From: Heterostelium multicystogenum | Taxonomy: Eukaryota; Evosea; Eumycetozoa; Acytosteliales; Acytosteliaceae | Assembly (NCBI GenBank): GCA_003667245.1 | Contig: RCNN01000283.1 | Coordinates: 1-22,527 of the forward strand | Length of the DNA: 22,527 bases | Direction: 5' to 3' | Part shown: positions 8,400 through 19,864 of the stretch, in pieces | Layout: each line of letters begins with the position of its first letter | Numbering within the stretch: the stretch's first letter is position 1 | Position numbers and translations under genes: made by a program | Notes under the pieces: generated by a model | The model's database searches: none | What the model saw: the letters and a program-made list of their open reading frames with translations, nothing else | Told to the model about the DNA's origin: nothing

Positions 8400-11300
8400 T
8401 TATATCTCCTTTTGAATTTTATTGGCACCCAAGTTGATTTTAAGTAAAAGCTTTGGTTTTGGTGGATTGGCGTCACCTGTATTGTTGGGAGGTGTTTGTG
8501 GATTGGTGGGTGGTGTTGTCGTAGTAGTTGTGCTCGAACTTGGAGATGGAGTCGAGGTAACTGATTCAATCTTTTGTCCTGTTGAATTGCTGCTACTGCT
8601 GCTATTGTTGTTGTTGCTGTTGGATTTAAATACAATTCTCTTTTTCATTTCTTGTACGGGTGGTGGTGGTGATGTTATGTTTATATCAATGTTGTGAGTG
8701 TCGATATTATGTTGTACGGGTGGTGGTAAGTGCTCATCTTTGGAGGATGATGACGTTGAGCTGCTGCTGCTCTTGGGCAATCTAATTGGGATTCTGAGGT
8801 TGACCTTGGGTTGATCGGACTTAGGTGGTGCGGGGTCGTGAGTATGCTCGATAACCTGGTGCTTCTCACGTTCACGTTCACGTTCTCTTTCACGCTCACG
8901 TTCACGAGCATTTTCTCTTTCTCGTTCTCTCTCTTGTCTGAGGGTCTCTCTATCTGGACGTGAGTGTTCGCGCTCAGCACGGTGCTCCCTCTCAGGTCTC
9001 TCAGATCTCTCAGGCCTTTCTGGTCTCTCTCTCTCACTTCTTTCAGCTCGGTGCTCTCTTTCTGAAGTACGAGATTCTCTTTCAGGTCTTTCAGATCTCT
9101 CAGATCTTTCTACTCTTTCCGGTCTTTCTGAACGCTCAGGTCTTTCAGATCTCTCAGATCTTTCTATTCTTTCCGTTCTTTCTACTCTTTCCTGTCTTTC
9201 TGCTCTCTCAGGTCTTTCAGATCTCTCAGGTCTTTCTTTTTCATTTCTTTCACTTCTTTCTGGTCTTTCTCTTTCAACTCTTTCACTTCGTTCAGATCTA
9301 TCTGGACCTTTATGTTCTCTGATAACATGTTCGATGGGTCTGGAATGTTCACCACGACCCTCACGATCTCTTTCACGAGGTTCACGATTCTCACGGTCAC
9401 CTCTCTCACGTTTCTCACGGTCACTTCTTTCGCGATGCTCACCACGATTCTCACGGTCACTTCTTTCCACCCTGCTAGATGATTCTTTATGTTCACTTCT
9501 TTCACGGTTGTCACGCTCTCCCCTTTCTCTATCTCTGTGCTCTCGGTCTCTGTGCTCGCTTCTGCCATGCTCCCTCTCTCTGTGTTCACGTTCGGGTCTG
9601 TGTTCGGATGATGTATTGTGCTCAGAACCTGAAGACAGACGTCCAGCAGGTAGAGCAGCCAAGTCTTTTTCCTTTGATCTCATATTCAAGGGGTCCTCCT
9701 TATCAACGAGCGTTTCTTCACTCAGAGATGGTAGTCTAATCTCATTGTTGATGTTCTTTTCAATGCTACTGCGATGTTCTCTTTCCTTCTCTCTATGCTC
9801 ACCTCTATCGCGATGGTGATCTCCGTGTTTACTGTGATGTTTGCTTCTGTTCCTTGATGATTTTCCAAGTTCACGTGATCCCAACTCGAGGATGCTCAGG
9901 TCCTTCTTGAATTCTTCGTCAGCTTCCAGATCCAAGGAGATAGAGCTGTATAGTTCGCTATCTTTTACATGATGTTCGCGAGATAATTCTTTTAGATCAC
10001 GAACAATATCTCTGTCTAATGGTTCTTCTTCAATGCGATGCTCACGATGGTGTCCGTGTGATCTCTCACTGCGATGATGTTTACGATGTTTCTTCTCACG
10101 TTCTCGCTCCTTCAATTCCATAAGGAATTCCTTGTCTTCATTGAGATCCTCGGTATTCAAGAATTTCTTAAGTAGATCTTCCTTTGATTCATGAGCACTG
10201 GAGAATTCAAAATTAGAAGTACTGCTGCTATTTCCTGAAGTTGCCATACTGCTACGATGATGATGATGATGTACATGACCTTCTTTTTCGCTGCTACGAT
10301 GGTGAGTTGAAGTAATATTTTCCTCACCCTTATTGGTAAGTGGGGATTGTGAAGAAGCAGTATTTACAGTGACAGGCGATTGGCCACCCGTTGGTTCAAT
10401 TTTAATATGAATCTTGAGTGGAGGTTCGAATTCTTCAGGTTGTTTTCTCTTTTTTCAATAACGAGCTAGAGTTTGAACTATGACTGCTAGATCCATGTGA
10501 TAGTCTCTCTCCTCTTGATGAATGCTGTAATTATTGCATATTAGTAGCAAATTCCCAAAGAAATGTTAAGTGTATACAAACTCTAGAGTGATGAGATGGT
10601 GGTTTCTGGCTGGAGCTTCCAGAAATAGACTTTGATGCTCTCTTTCTTCTGTGTACTATGATCATGGGTGTATTGCTACCATAGAAGCTCTTGTATAATT
10701 TTTGGATGCTAAATCTGAGTAAGAAATCATATGCTGTCTGGCTGGAGCTACATTGATAGGTTAATGAACGATCTAATGTGAGGTGAAAATGTATAGCTAG
10801 CTTACTTTAATAGATTCCAAAGTCTATCAACTAAATGATAGTCATCTTTAAATATTGAAATGTATGCTCTCTCTTCCAAAGTGGGAGGAGGACTACTAAT
10901 AAGTTCAATCATATAGTTTCTCATCTGTAGATAGGTTTATGAGTATGTTAAATATTTGTTGACGAGTCAATGGATTACTTACTGTTGGAGATTTCTCTTT
11001 TTCGAAACAGTCTAGAATAAAATGTAAATGTAAAGTTGCAGCAGAGGAAGATGATAATGAAGAAGATGATGGGCCAATTGATTTTGTGTAGTTTTGTAGG
11101 TTGGGTATTGATAGGCAAGCCTATAGTAGCATGCAAATGCAGTCTTTCTAATCTCTTCGTAGTACCGATACTTTGTGTGTTCCAAGAAAATTTGCAGGTC
11201 AACTGGAATATATTTCATGCTCTGGAAGTGGCAGAGTGCCTGAAGTGATGCAATTGTGATAGTGTTTCTAAAGCAAGGGAATAGTTGGTCAAATTTGAGG

Positions 11301-14241
11301 TATCTTTGAATTTGATGATGCATCGATCTGATGAGTAGGTCATTATTTGTATATACATTGGCCAGCGATGACATTATCGAAGCCAATAATAGTTATCTGA
11401 AAACTAAATACATTGAAGTTAGTATTATAAAAAATAAACTAAATGATATGTTTCAATTGATAATTACAGGATTTGAAGAGTTTTCATTGTTTTTCAATAG
11501 TTCCACCAAGAATTCTATTGCTTCGGCTGGTGTTCTGCCATCCTTGTCCTTCATTAGTGAAATTGATACTGGAATGATCTTTTTGATATAATAGTTTATA
11601 AAGTCTGTAAAGTTATTATCGTCGAGTAGTCCACTCTCTTGATCATAGAATTGTGATTTGAAATAGTTAATCATTAATTCCAATCCTTCAAAATTAGTTT
11701 TCTTAGTTGACTGTCAAAGTAATTAGTAAATTCTTTTTGGATCGGTAGTTTAGTGATGCGATATTTACAATTTTTGCAATTACCAACGCAGCTTCCATTC
11801 TCACTTTATAGTATTGTTTCTGGTTACAAAAGAATTTGAAGACCGAGCGAAGTGAGTAGTGTGTCGGGAAGTTTACCAAGCCACGGAGTGCTTCTGATTG
11901 TGCAATCACATCACGATCCAGCTCCAGCTGGTGAACCCACATGTATTCGGGCTGTCTGAATGTAATCCTGTGAATCCACTCGATCTCTGGGTCGATACGG
12001 AACCAGAGCAAAGGAGTTTCACGTTTCTGTGAAAGATCGATTTCCATCTCTTCACCATCGTCATGACGGATCTTCTTTTTCTTACTCTTACGATTACGCG
12101 AGTGACACGGGAAATCATATTGATTCCAATCGTCGTCGAAATTGATGATATGTTCATAGGTACGATCTAATTCCGTAATCCTAAGTGTGATGGGTGATGT
12201 GATTTTATCCTCTGGTCTTGCTGCTAGCTGTTTCATCGCAAATTCAGTTTGATGTCTCTTTCTGTTGAAATAGAATCCACATACTAAATGTGGTGTACCT
12301 TTTCCATAGCTAATAACAGAGGTGTTTAGTGGCCATGATTTCAAATTAATTGTATTCTTGTATACTTACATCCATCGCTCGGAGAATTGTTTCAAATCTT
12401 GTCCAGTCAATGTTTTAATCATTTTCAAAAACTTTTTTGTTGGCATGATAGTCTCGACAGGTTCATTACCAGTTTGCGACACAAGCATACTGTTTAGGAC
12501 CTTACGCAAACCATCTTCAGAAATGAGTCTTTCTATCATATAGATGATCAATGGTGCTTTTCTTCTCTGAAACTCTGAGAAAAGTTCTGTTGGGTGATTG
12601 AAGTGTTCGTAAGAGAGAGGTGGCTGTGTACCATTATCGAGCTCAGTAACAAACTCTATGTCCTTTGAAAGTTGAAGTCGATAGTGGTTGATTCCAAACA
12701 TCTTTCTTAAGAAAATGGATGATAAATGTCCAGAGAGAGATTGTGACAGCCAGAGATCTGACCATGTCTTGGGTCCGATATACCAGAAGAACCATTGTGT
12801 CGCCAATTTCTGTGACAAGATTGAGCGAGTATCAAATGTCTGATCGATAATACGCGCTGAATGTAAGAGATGTGTGCTGAGAATCGCAAGTGTAGCATAG
12901 CTGTTTAGATTGCTGGGAACATCGTCGACGAATACCTGTTTGTATGAGCTGTATGGGAATGAAGAGCCGAGATACTCCTCGTAAAACTTGAATGCTGTTG
13001 TAAAAAAGTGTACAGATTGTTTCAAATCTGCGAGTCTGTGCGGCAGACAAAAATGGTTAACACTATGAAGGAATGGATCGGGGTAAATTTCAAAAGGTCC
13101 GACAGCCATTCCGATTCCAGCTGCACATGTCGGAACCTCTTGTCTGTAGATGTAGGTATTGCGTGTTTCATCTTCGCTGGCGACCTTCTCAAGGAGCTGT
13201 CCAGTTGCAACAACCACAAGATCAGCACGTGCCGTCAAATCCAGCTCCCATGTACATTTATCTGCTAGTTGATCGCAACATGGAAACCACATTCTTGCTC
13301 CATCCGCTTGTGATACTGTATAGCAATGTGCACGTCTTGTGGGCCACTCTATGGGTCAGGTTTGACAAACATGACACCTCCTGCCGGATCCAACAATCGA
13401 TAGAATATCTTAACAAATAGCGGAGAGAACTGTATATGTTGTCGTGTTTGAGCAGCGCCATTTGGTCCAGGTACATTGCTTGGAACAATAGCACCACTTG
13501 TAGAGAGTGATAGATCCTTATTTTCGCTTAGCTTCATTGCTGTACCACTTCCACTTTCGACACCATTCCCTCCATCTTTAGAATTGTCATCTACAACTTG
13601 ATTAATTGTTTCCTAAAGCAAGGGTGTTAAAAGCAATTCCACGGAACTGTTCAATCAATTAATTAATTACTTACTGTTATTATCTCATAGAATTGTAGAG
13701 ATGGGGGAATCTCAATGGATAGCTCACCATCTTCAGAGGCATGTGTAGCAGCACGATGATATGCTTGGAAAGTGTCGAGATCTCGCACATCCGGTGATAC
13801 GACAATGCATTCAAGATAGTTCTTCAGCGTGAATTGTGCCTCTATGCCATTGACCTCTACACGACTAACCACGATCTGTCTACAATTCAACCTGATCTTG
13901 TCCTGTCTGAGCTTACGCGTTTGTGGCTGAATAAACAACTCTGTATATCCTTCAACCAACGACTTATCAACATCGATATCTAAAACCAGCTTCTGGTGCG
14001 ATGTAATTATTCCAAATGAAAAGCAAGCATAATATAAGTACGATTGAATAGGTAAGCTAGCGATGATAGTTTATACTTATAATTTATATCCTTTCTTCAC
14101 TTTGGCAGGTGCTTGTTGAATCTGTTGTTGTTGTTGCTGCTGTTGTTGTTGCTGATGCTGTTGCTGATGTGGATGTTGTTGATGTTGCTGATTATAGTGT
14201 CCACCATGATAGTGTTGTTGATTGTAACCACCATTCATCAT
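8400..14241 (-). CDS. TAF2: TFIID subunit TAF2 with long charged C-terminal tail
   Basis: Nuclear TFIID subunit related to M1 aminopeptidases; it contacts core-promoter DNA around the initiator. Proposed exons: 14241-14080, 13992-13675, 13612-12370, 12309-11769, 11710-11468, 11396-10983, 10924-10806, 10747-10582, 10524-8400; introns of 57-87 bp. Landmarks: N-terminal Gln/His tract then KVKKGYKL; KLVLDIDVDKSLVEGYTELF; RMWFPCCDQLADKCTWELDL; GPFEIYPDPFLHSVNHFCLP; LATQWFFWYIGPKTWSDLWL, where the HEXXH zinc site of active M1 enzymes is lost, as in all TAF2; then GFYFNRKR, DFPCHSRNRKSKKKKIR, RIDPEIEWI, and HEAT-like repeats through LFPCFRNTITIASLQA. Exon 9 encodes about 700 residues of His/Arg/Glu/Ser low-complexity tail, making about 1,777 residues versus about 1,200 in human. 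Probable sequence errors: missing base at 13353-13355 (KPDP/IEWP), an unresolved one near 11385-11396, missing base at 11071-11073, extra base at 10450-10455, and a donor lacking G at 14079. Confidence 0.93.
8860..9600 (-). repeat. Tandem codon repeats encoding Arg-Glu-Ser-Pro mixed-charge tail
   Basis: Short degenerate tandem units within the TAF2 reading frame. 8985-9330 encodes repeated SERPERSER/PERVERSER blocks (plus-strand text cycles through tctttcaga/tctctcagg units). 9335-9600 encodes REHRERSDRENRGE-type runs, and 8860-8930 encodes alternating RE. The opposite strand shows long open frames here only because the period is a multiple of three. Unit boundaries are too diffuse to give a copy number. 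Confidence 0.85.
14109..14185 (-). repeat. CAA/CAG/CAT tract: N-terminal poly-Gln/His of TAF2
   Basis: Interrupted CAA/CAG with CAT codons give a Gln/His-rich segment at TAF2 residues about 18-43. Such tracts are typical of dictyostelid proteins and often vary in length between strains. Confidence 0.85.
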
Positions 14242-14777
14242 TATCAAAAGAGGACAGTCAATTGACAGAACTGAATAGTTGTACAGCTATCTATCAATCT
14301 ATCAAACAACACAACTAACCAATCAATATCTATCTCGTCTATCTATCTATCTCAATAGTAATATCTATTGTAATATAAAGGATCTTAGTTATTAGTAACA
14401 CAAACTTCAATCTTTTGAAAAAACAAAAAATAAAATAAAAAAACAGAGGGAACACTTGGTTTTATACCTTTTATTGTACCGCATGCAAATTTAATTAATA
14501 TAATTATTCACATCATAGAAATCATTGAATAATCACTTGAAATGGTGATAGTTTTAGATCAGTAAACATATACTTTGGAAGTAATTGGTTCAGTTTAAAT
14601 AATTTGGCTTAGGTTTATTATATAGGATTTAAATCGGTTTTTCTTACTCATTTAAAATAGAATATTGTTTGAGAGTTGGTTGTCTTTAATTTATATTGGG
14701 TTGTATTTCAGGATTGTGTAATGTTATATCTTCTAGGTTTTCTATTATTAATATGATTGTAGGGTTATTATCGATAA
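14242..14777. other. Intergenic between TAF2 start and F-box/ARM gene end
   Basis: Both neighbours are on the minus strand, so this holds the TAF2 promoter/5' UTR and the F-box gene 3' UTR. A TATC/GATA run lies at 14338-14353, and there are A-rich runs at 14418-14443. No gene seen. Confidence 0.6.
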
Positions 14778-16239
14778 TTAAATATCTAAAGAATTTTTCT
14801 TTCTATTCAAAAATAGATATAATTCATTGATCGATTCGTGTTCGGGATACATTCTTGATGCACTTTTAATATATTTTAGGGCTCCAGATGCAATTATTGC
14901 TTCTTGTAAATTATCTAAATATATATTCGTTAATACATTTACTATATTAGATTGGTTATTCATTAGATACTTACTTGATACAGTAAGCATACTGTATATT
15001 TTAATGGTATTATATTGGATCATCAAATCATTGGGATAGTATTTGAGTAGTTGGAGAAGCATTGGTATGATACCAAAGCCAACCAGTGAATCAATGATGG
15101 ACTTGTCATTGGTCATCATGTTGATGATAATGCTTATGACAATTCTAATTAAAGTTAGATTAGATGTTTCCTCCAAGAGTTGAGTGACAATCTCTGCTGT
15201 ACCAAGTTTGTTGAGCATTGATACCAAGTATACTGTTTTTGATTGTTAAGTCCACCTCAATATTAATAAAATATAATATATATATATATATCTAAAATAT
15301 TACTTACAATTTCTTGATAGTTTCTCAATAGTTCTGATGATATCTATTCTGTATTCGGTTGATTCACAGAACACTCGTGGTAAAATGCACGCTACTAAAT
15401 CGATCTGAATGAATTTATCGTATTTGAGAGAAATGATTTTGTCAATGATATCCAACACTTTGTTTTGGTAAGTGGAGTTTCGGTGGCTAATCAATTCCTT
15501 CATTCTCTCATTGAAATGGAAGGAGCTTACAAGCTCTGGGGCCATCTTTATGGATGCATTGACAATATTCAAAACTACTTCTCGGACCTCGTTATTTGTG
15601 GACTCAAGCAATTCATCATTATTCAATTGCTTCAAAATCCAATCTGTAAATTTAAATATTTTAATGGAGTCATTATAAACTTTAATTTTAAAAAGTTTTG
15701 AATTATTTACTTAGTACATGGAATAATCCTGGAAGTGTTAACAAAATCAACTTACTTTCCATTAACTTCATAATAATATCCAATATTCTCATAACAATAG
15801 TATTATATATTTTAATTGATGAAATATAGTAGTTGGATATATTAATGAGTTGTTCGATGTATTCAAGTGGTTGGACATAGGAAATAATATTTTGCTTGGA
15901 GCTTTGATTTAGGTCAAAAAGATATCGATGCATAATATCGATGATGGTGAATCTGATTTGGGGATCTTTAAAGCTATCAAGAGTTCTAATCAACCACAGA
16001 AATTCGTTTTGGTAGTTGGATGGGTCGAATCTATTCACCAAGAACTTGAGGTGTTGTCGATGGGCCTCTAATGAGACTTTGTAGACTCTTGGACAAACTT
16101 TCATATAGATGGACTCCCAGTGACTGCAACCATCGACAATGTTCGACATCTGGCGGGAGCTGTGTTGTATCGACAACAAGTCTTTCGAAGATAATTGTTT
16201 GAAAATAGTTGAAAGTATTTCATTTGGTAAACATTCCAT
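14778..16239 (-). CDS. F-box protein with ARM/HEAT-like helical repeats
   Basis: The N-terminus MECLPNEILSTIFKQLSSKDLLSIQ followed by HWESIYMKVCP is a standard F-box (residues about 1-50), which would bind Skp1 and place the protein in an SCF ubiquitin ligase. The remaining roughly 390 residues are leucine/isoleucine-rich amphipathic helices in paired ARM/HEAT style (for example NDELLESTNNEVREVVLNIV, LVGFGIIPMLLQLLKYYPND, LQEAIIASGALKYIKSAS), a plausible substrate-binding solenoid. Exons 16239-15711, 15643-15308, 15232-14778; introns of 67 bp (GTAAAT..CAG) and 75 bp (GTAAGT..CAG, containing a TA run). The exon sum is 1320 nt, 439 residues, with no correction needed. It is the only intact gene model in the window. 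The specific substrate is unknown and I do not recognise an ortholog by name. Confidence 0.85.
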
Positions 16240-18004
16240 TTCAAGAAGCTAGTTTTATAGTGATCCTCTATAATAAATATATAGGTATATAGATTCGATT
16301 ACTAGTGTAGATACATAAAATAATAATAATTGGGAAATGTTATGTTTGGAATTGAGTTGAATGATCCACCAAGGTGTGTATTATATAGGTTTGTTGTACA
16401 GTAACAGATAGATATGGTTTTGTTTGACGTACTTGGGTGTATATGTGATAAAGAGGTGTAGGTTAGGTTTTGAGCTTGTGGTTTGAGCTAGATGCTACTT
16501 GATATGTGATGATGAATTAAAATATATTTTAAGTAGTATTCATACTTTTAGTTATAAATCAAATAGCTAGCAGAGAGTACAGTATAAAGTAGAACATGAT
16601 CAAAAGTTATATAACAGGTGTTTGGGTTTGGTTGTGTGTTTTGAGCTTATAGTGTTCTCTTGACAAACAAGCAGCTACAAGTATAGCATGAAATATCATC
16701 TCAATTGTGTTGTCGATGCTGATGATGATGATGACAGCAATGTTTGTTGTTTTTGTTTGAAACAAAGAAAATAAAATCAAACTTCACTTAGGAGAGTGAC
16801 CAGACAAATCAATTAATCAATCAATCCGAGAATAACATTACATCACCCTCCTTAATCAAGTTATGATGTTTATATGTTTGATATGGTACATTTTGGATTA
16901 GTTGGATTGGTTGTTTGGTTGGTGTTTGGTAGGTTGGTTGGGTTGGAACAACAATACATTATGTGATTCTTATTATAAAAATTCATATGTATGTATGTAG
17001 TATTTAATAGTGGTTTTGATATGCCAGTAGGTGTTGTTGGTGAAGTGTGTGGTTTGGGGGGTTTTAAATAAATATATATTGGTTAGTTTTAATATATCTC
17101 AACAAAGCACACATCACCTTAACAAAATATTATAAATTTCCTTTTTAATTATATTAAAGCTGATAGGTTTGGAGTGTACTAAATGTATAGAATTGAGATT
17201 TCATTGTGATTGCTCCAGCTAAATTTAGATATCATTGTGATATTTCTGATGATGGTTGTACAATCTCTCATTACTTAATTTGGATCTATAATATAATATA
17301 ATAGAATAACACATCAGTTGGTTTGAAAGATGAAGTATTCTAATGAAGTTGGTGTAGGAGAGAGGTGGTGGGATATGATGATGAAGTGGATAAGTGATAG
17401 GAGATAAATGATATAATCACTCAAAACTTGATAGTCTGGATGTTGATCTATTAATACAGAAAGGAGAGGCTGTGAACAACCAATAACTTACTTACCAAAC
17501 AATCTTGATCTAACAACAAATTATCATGCCCAACAAAGTGTCTGGTTACTATACATAAAATTACATTGATATGACCATCTTCGTTTCAGCATTGGTTGAT
17601 TTATCATTATTTGAAACAACTGAAATTCATTGCGTTCATTCAAACTAAAATATTTGAATTGAATCTCACAGCAGAGCTGAATCAATCCAATACAAATAAT
17701 AAAAGTTATAAACTAATATGAATTGAATGATACACCACCCTCTTCATTATGTATACCTTGCCGCCTCATAACTATTAACTGGATTGATATTGATTGATGG
17801 ATGGATGCTGGCGCTTAATACATACGTAAATCAAATCTTGATTGTATCTTACACGCATGTTGTGGAAGACAGGCTGGCTCGTTGAGGAAGGACAATTCAT
17901 TGTAAAGATCCAAATCTTGATTTTTCAGATTCTTGGAATTTGCTATTTTCTGTTATGATTTATAGTGAATACTGGCTGACTTTGGTTTAGACATTTTTTA
18001 GGTT
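16240..18004. other. Long divergent intergenic region
   Basis: About 1.77 kb between two divergently transcribed solenoid-protein genes, with no convincing open frame. Contents include a G/T-rich plus-strand tract at 16895-16947 ending in GGTAGGTTGGTTGGGTTGG, CAT/GAT-type short repeats at 16716-16733, and A/T-rich stretches at 17060-17160 and 17285-17310. It must contain the promoters of both genes. A non-coding RNA cannot be excluded. Confidence 0.6.
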
Positions 18005-19408
18005 ATGAGTACACCAGCAGATTTAAAAGAAATAGAAGATAACCCTGATGTTGGGAAGATCATAGCTCAAGTGAAAGGCAGTGACAGAGTTGCCTTGGAA
18101 GAAGGTTTGTCAGTGTTGGAAATATTGACCTATCGTAGATACAATGAGACCACAGATCTGATCGTTCAATCTGGTGTTATACAAAGATTGTTGGAAATAC
18201 TATCGACCTCTACCGATGTATGCATACTTGTATGTGTGATTCATGCTCTCTGAACATTTAACTTTTGAATTTAACAGTCCTACTGTGATCTCAATCACAA
18301 TCTCACATTTCATTCTTTAGAATAAGTCATTAACTTGTATAGTCAGACTTTGCGCAAAGTTGTCAGAAAACATCTTTGAGATTATCGTTGATAGCGGAGG
18401 TATTCCAGTGTTAGTTGCGCTGATAACTAACCCAGACAAAGAGGTATTAACCAGTGCTATTCAAGGTTTGTATTTACCAAAGTTAAACTATGGTGATTCA
18501 TGATACTAATAACTTAAGTGATTGCCATCATTCAGGCCTGGCATTTATCGGATTTGGTTCATCACACCTCAGAAGTCTGGTACTTCAGTCAAACTCGATC
18601 GAGTCTATCATCAAGCTGCTCGGTGTGTGCAATATAGGCATTGCGTCAATAGACAAGATTAGACCACTGCGTTTCTTTCTAATGAAGCTATTAGCGAATC
18701 AAGGACACGAAGAGCAGACTGAACAAGTCAACAAAGATTTCATCAAACTGCAGCCTCTCATACCACGCCTTTTAGAAATGCTTGTAGATGACGATGATGA
18801 AGTAGTGGAGAGAATTCTCTTGATCCTTGGCTATCTTTCAGCATCGGATAGTGTACCAGAAATATGGAAGGCACGCTGCAATCAATTGCTTCTTGAACTC
18901 AATGTATATCAGTATTTAGCACCACTTCTAACCCATACAAACAAAGTGCTGGTTGTGTTGGAGACAATCGATTTGTTCTTTAACTTGGCTTGCTTTGAGG
19001 CTCTGTGCAAACAAACAACTTGAAGAAGGATTGGTATCAAGAATCATAGAAATATTAGGGAGCTTAACTCAATCGCAAGACGAAACCGTTCGTAAGGCAA
19101 CTTTAACCAAATTAGTGTCTTTACTGGCCAATGGTCCCGATCAGCATAGAATGCTTTTATTACAATCGGAAATTGTGCTACGATCATGCATTGAAACCAT
19201 TGGAAAGGATGAAGAGAAAGATAATGTCGATAGGCTTTTCGAAATGGTTAGGAGCTCTCAAATTAGCTCAAACCAACAGCAATTTGAGTCTGTCATAACA
19301 GCAATCTCTGAAGATTTATATCTTGCATTGAAAGGAGATGTTTTTGATGATCCAGATGAAATGCCTTACCGTCACCTACTCAACACTGTCAACCATATCA
19401 CCAAGTGA
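18005..19408 (+). CDS. Armadillo-repeat protein
   Basis: Soluble all-helical protein with ARM repeats: ALEEGLSVLEILTYRR, LIVQSGVIQRLLEILSTS, KSLTCIVRLCAKLSENIFEIIVDSGGIPVLVALITNPDKEV, then LVLQSNSIESIIKLLG, LLEMLVDDDDEVVERILLILGYLS and VSRIIEILGSLTQSQDETVRKATL. The N-terminal half is clearest; the whole protein resembles a small importin-alpha/HSPBP1-like scaffold without catalytic motifs. Exons 18005-18229, 18321-18465, 18536-19408; introns of 91 and 70 bp. The first donor could instead be at 18218 (GTATGC), four residues shorter; I prefer GTATGT at 18230. The frame breaks at 19009-19015 (AAACAAAC), where one extra A separates FEALCKQ from LEEGLVSRII. Removing it gives 1242 nt, 413 residues. 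Function and partners are unknown. Confidence 0.85.
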
Positions 19409-19864
19409 CTGTAATTGCATATATGTGAAGTTATGGCTGTTTTATATTTTGATTAAGGGATGAGGAAGTCAAGAATTTTATAGATCAAATAGTATTAAAT
19501 AAATTTGAGATTGCATAAAGAAAGGATTGAAATCTGATTGGATGTAAGAATCTTGAAAGTAGAGGGACAAGATAGAATTCTGTAAAGTTTATTGTGATTG
19601 TTTGTACTTATATGCCTAGGTGTTATTACCAATTGAGTTTATTCAATAAGAGGTTTCGTGTTTGGAACAATTCAATCAAAGGTATTGATTTCTATTAAGG
19701 TGAGCAGAAATGAGGACATCTTCAATCACTTGGTTAATAAATTAAAAGACTTAAAATTATTACATTATAAAATATTTGTTAACTAATTTGGGACTAAAAA
19801 TATGCAGCTATGACAATTACTCCTGCAAAATAGTCCATAGTTGGACCGAATTAAAGAAATTTGT
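19409..19864. other. Convergent intergenic region
   Basis: 3' flanks of the ARM gene (+) and the small unknown gene (-). AATAAATT near 19498 is a plausible polyadenylation signal for the ARM gene. Otherwise A/T-rich with no gene seen. Confidence 0.55.

Noticed and set aside
8960..9819. Long plus-strand open frames opposite the TAF2 tail
   Set aside because: Antisense shadows of a codon-periodic repeat. The opposite frame is the continuation of TAF2 and carries its His/Arg-rich tail.
12700..12830. TAF2 as an active M1 aminopeptidase
   Set aside because: The position of HEXXH reads QKLATQW with no zinc-binding histidine pair, and the surrounding motifs follow TAF2.
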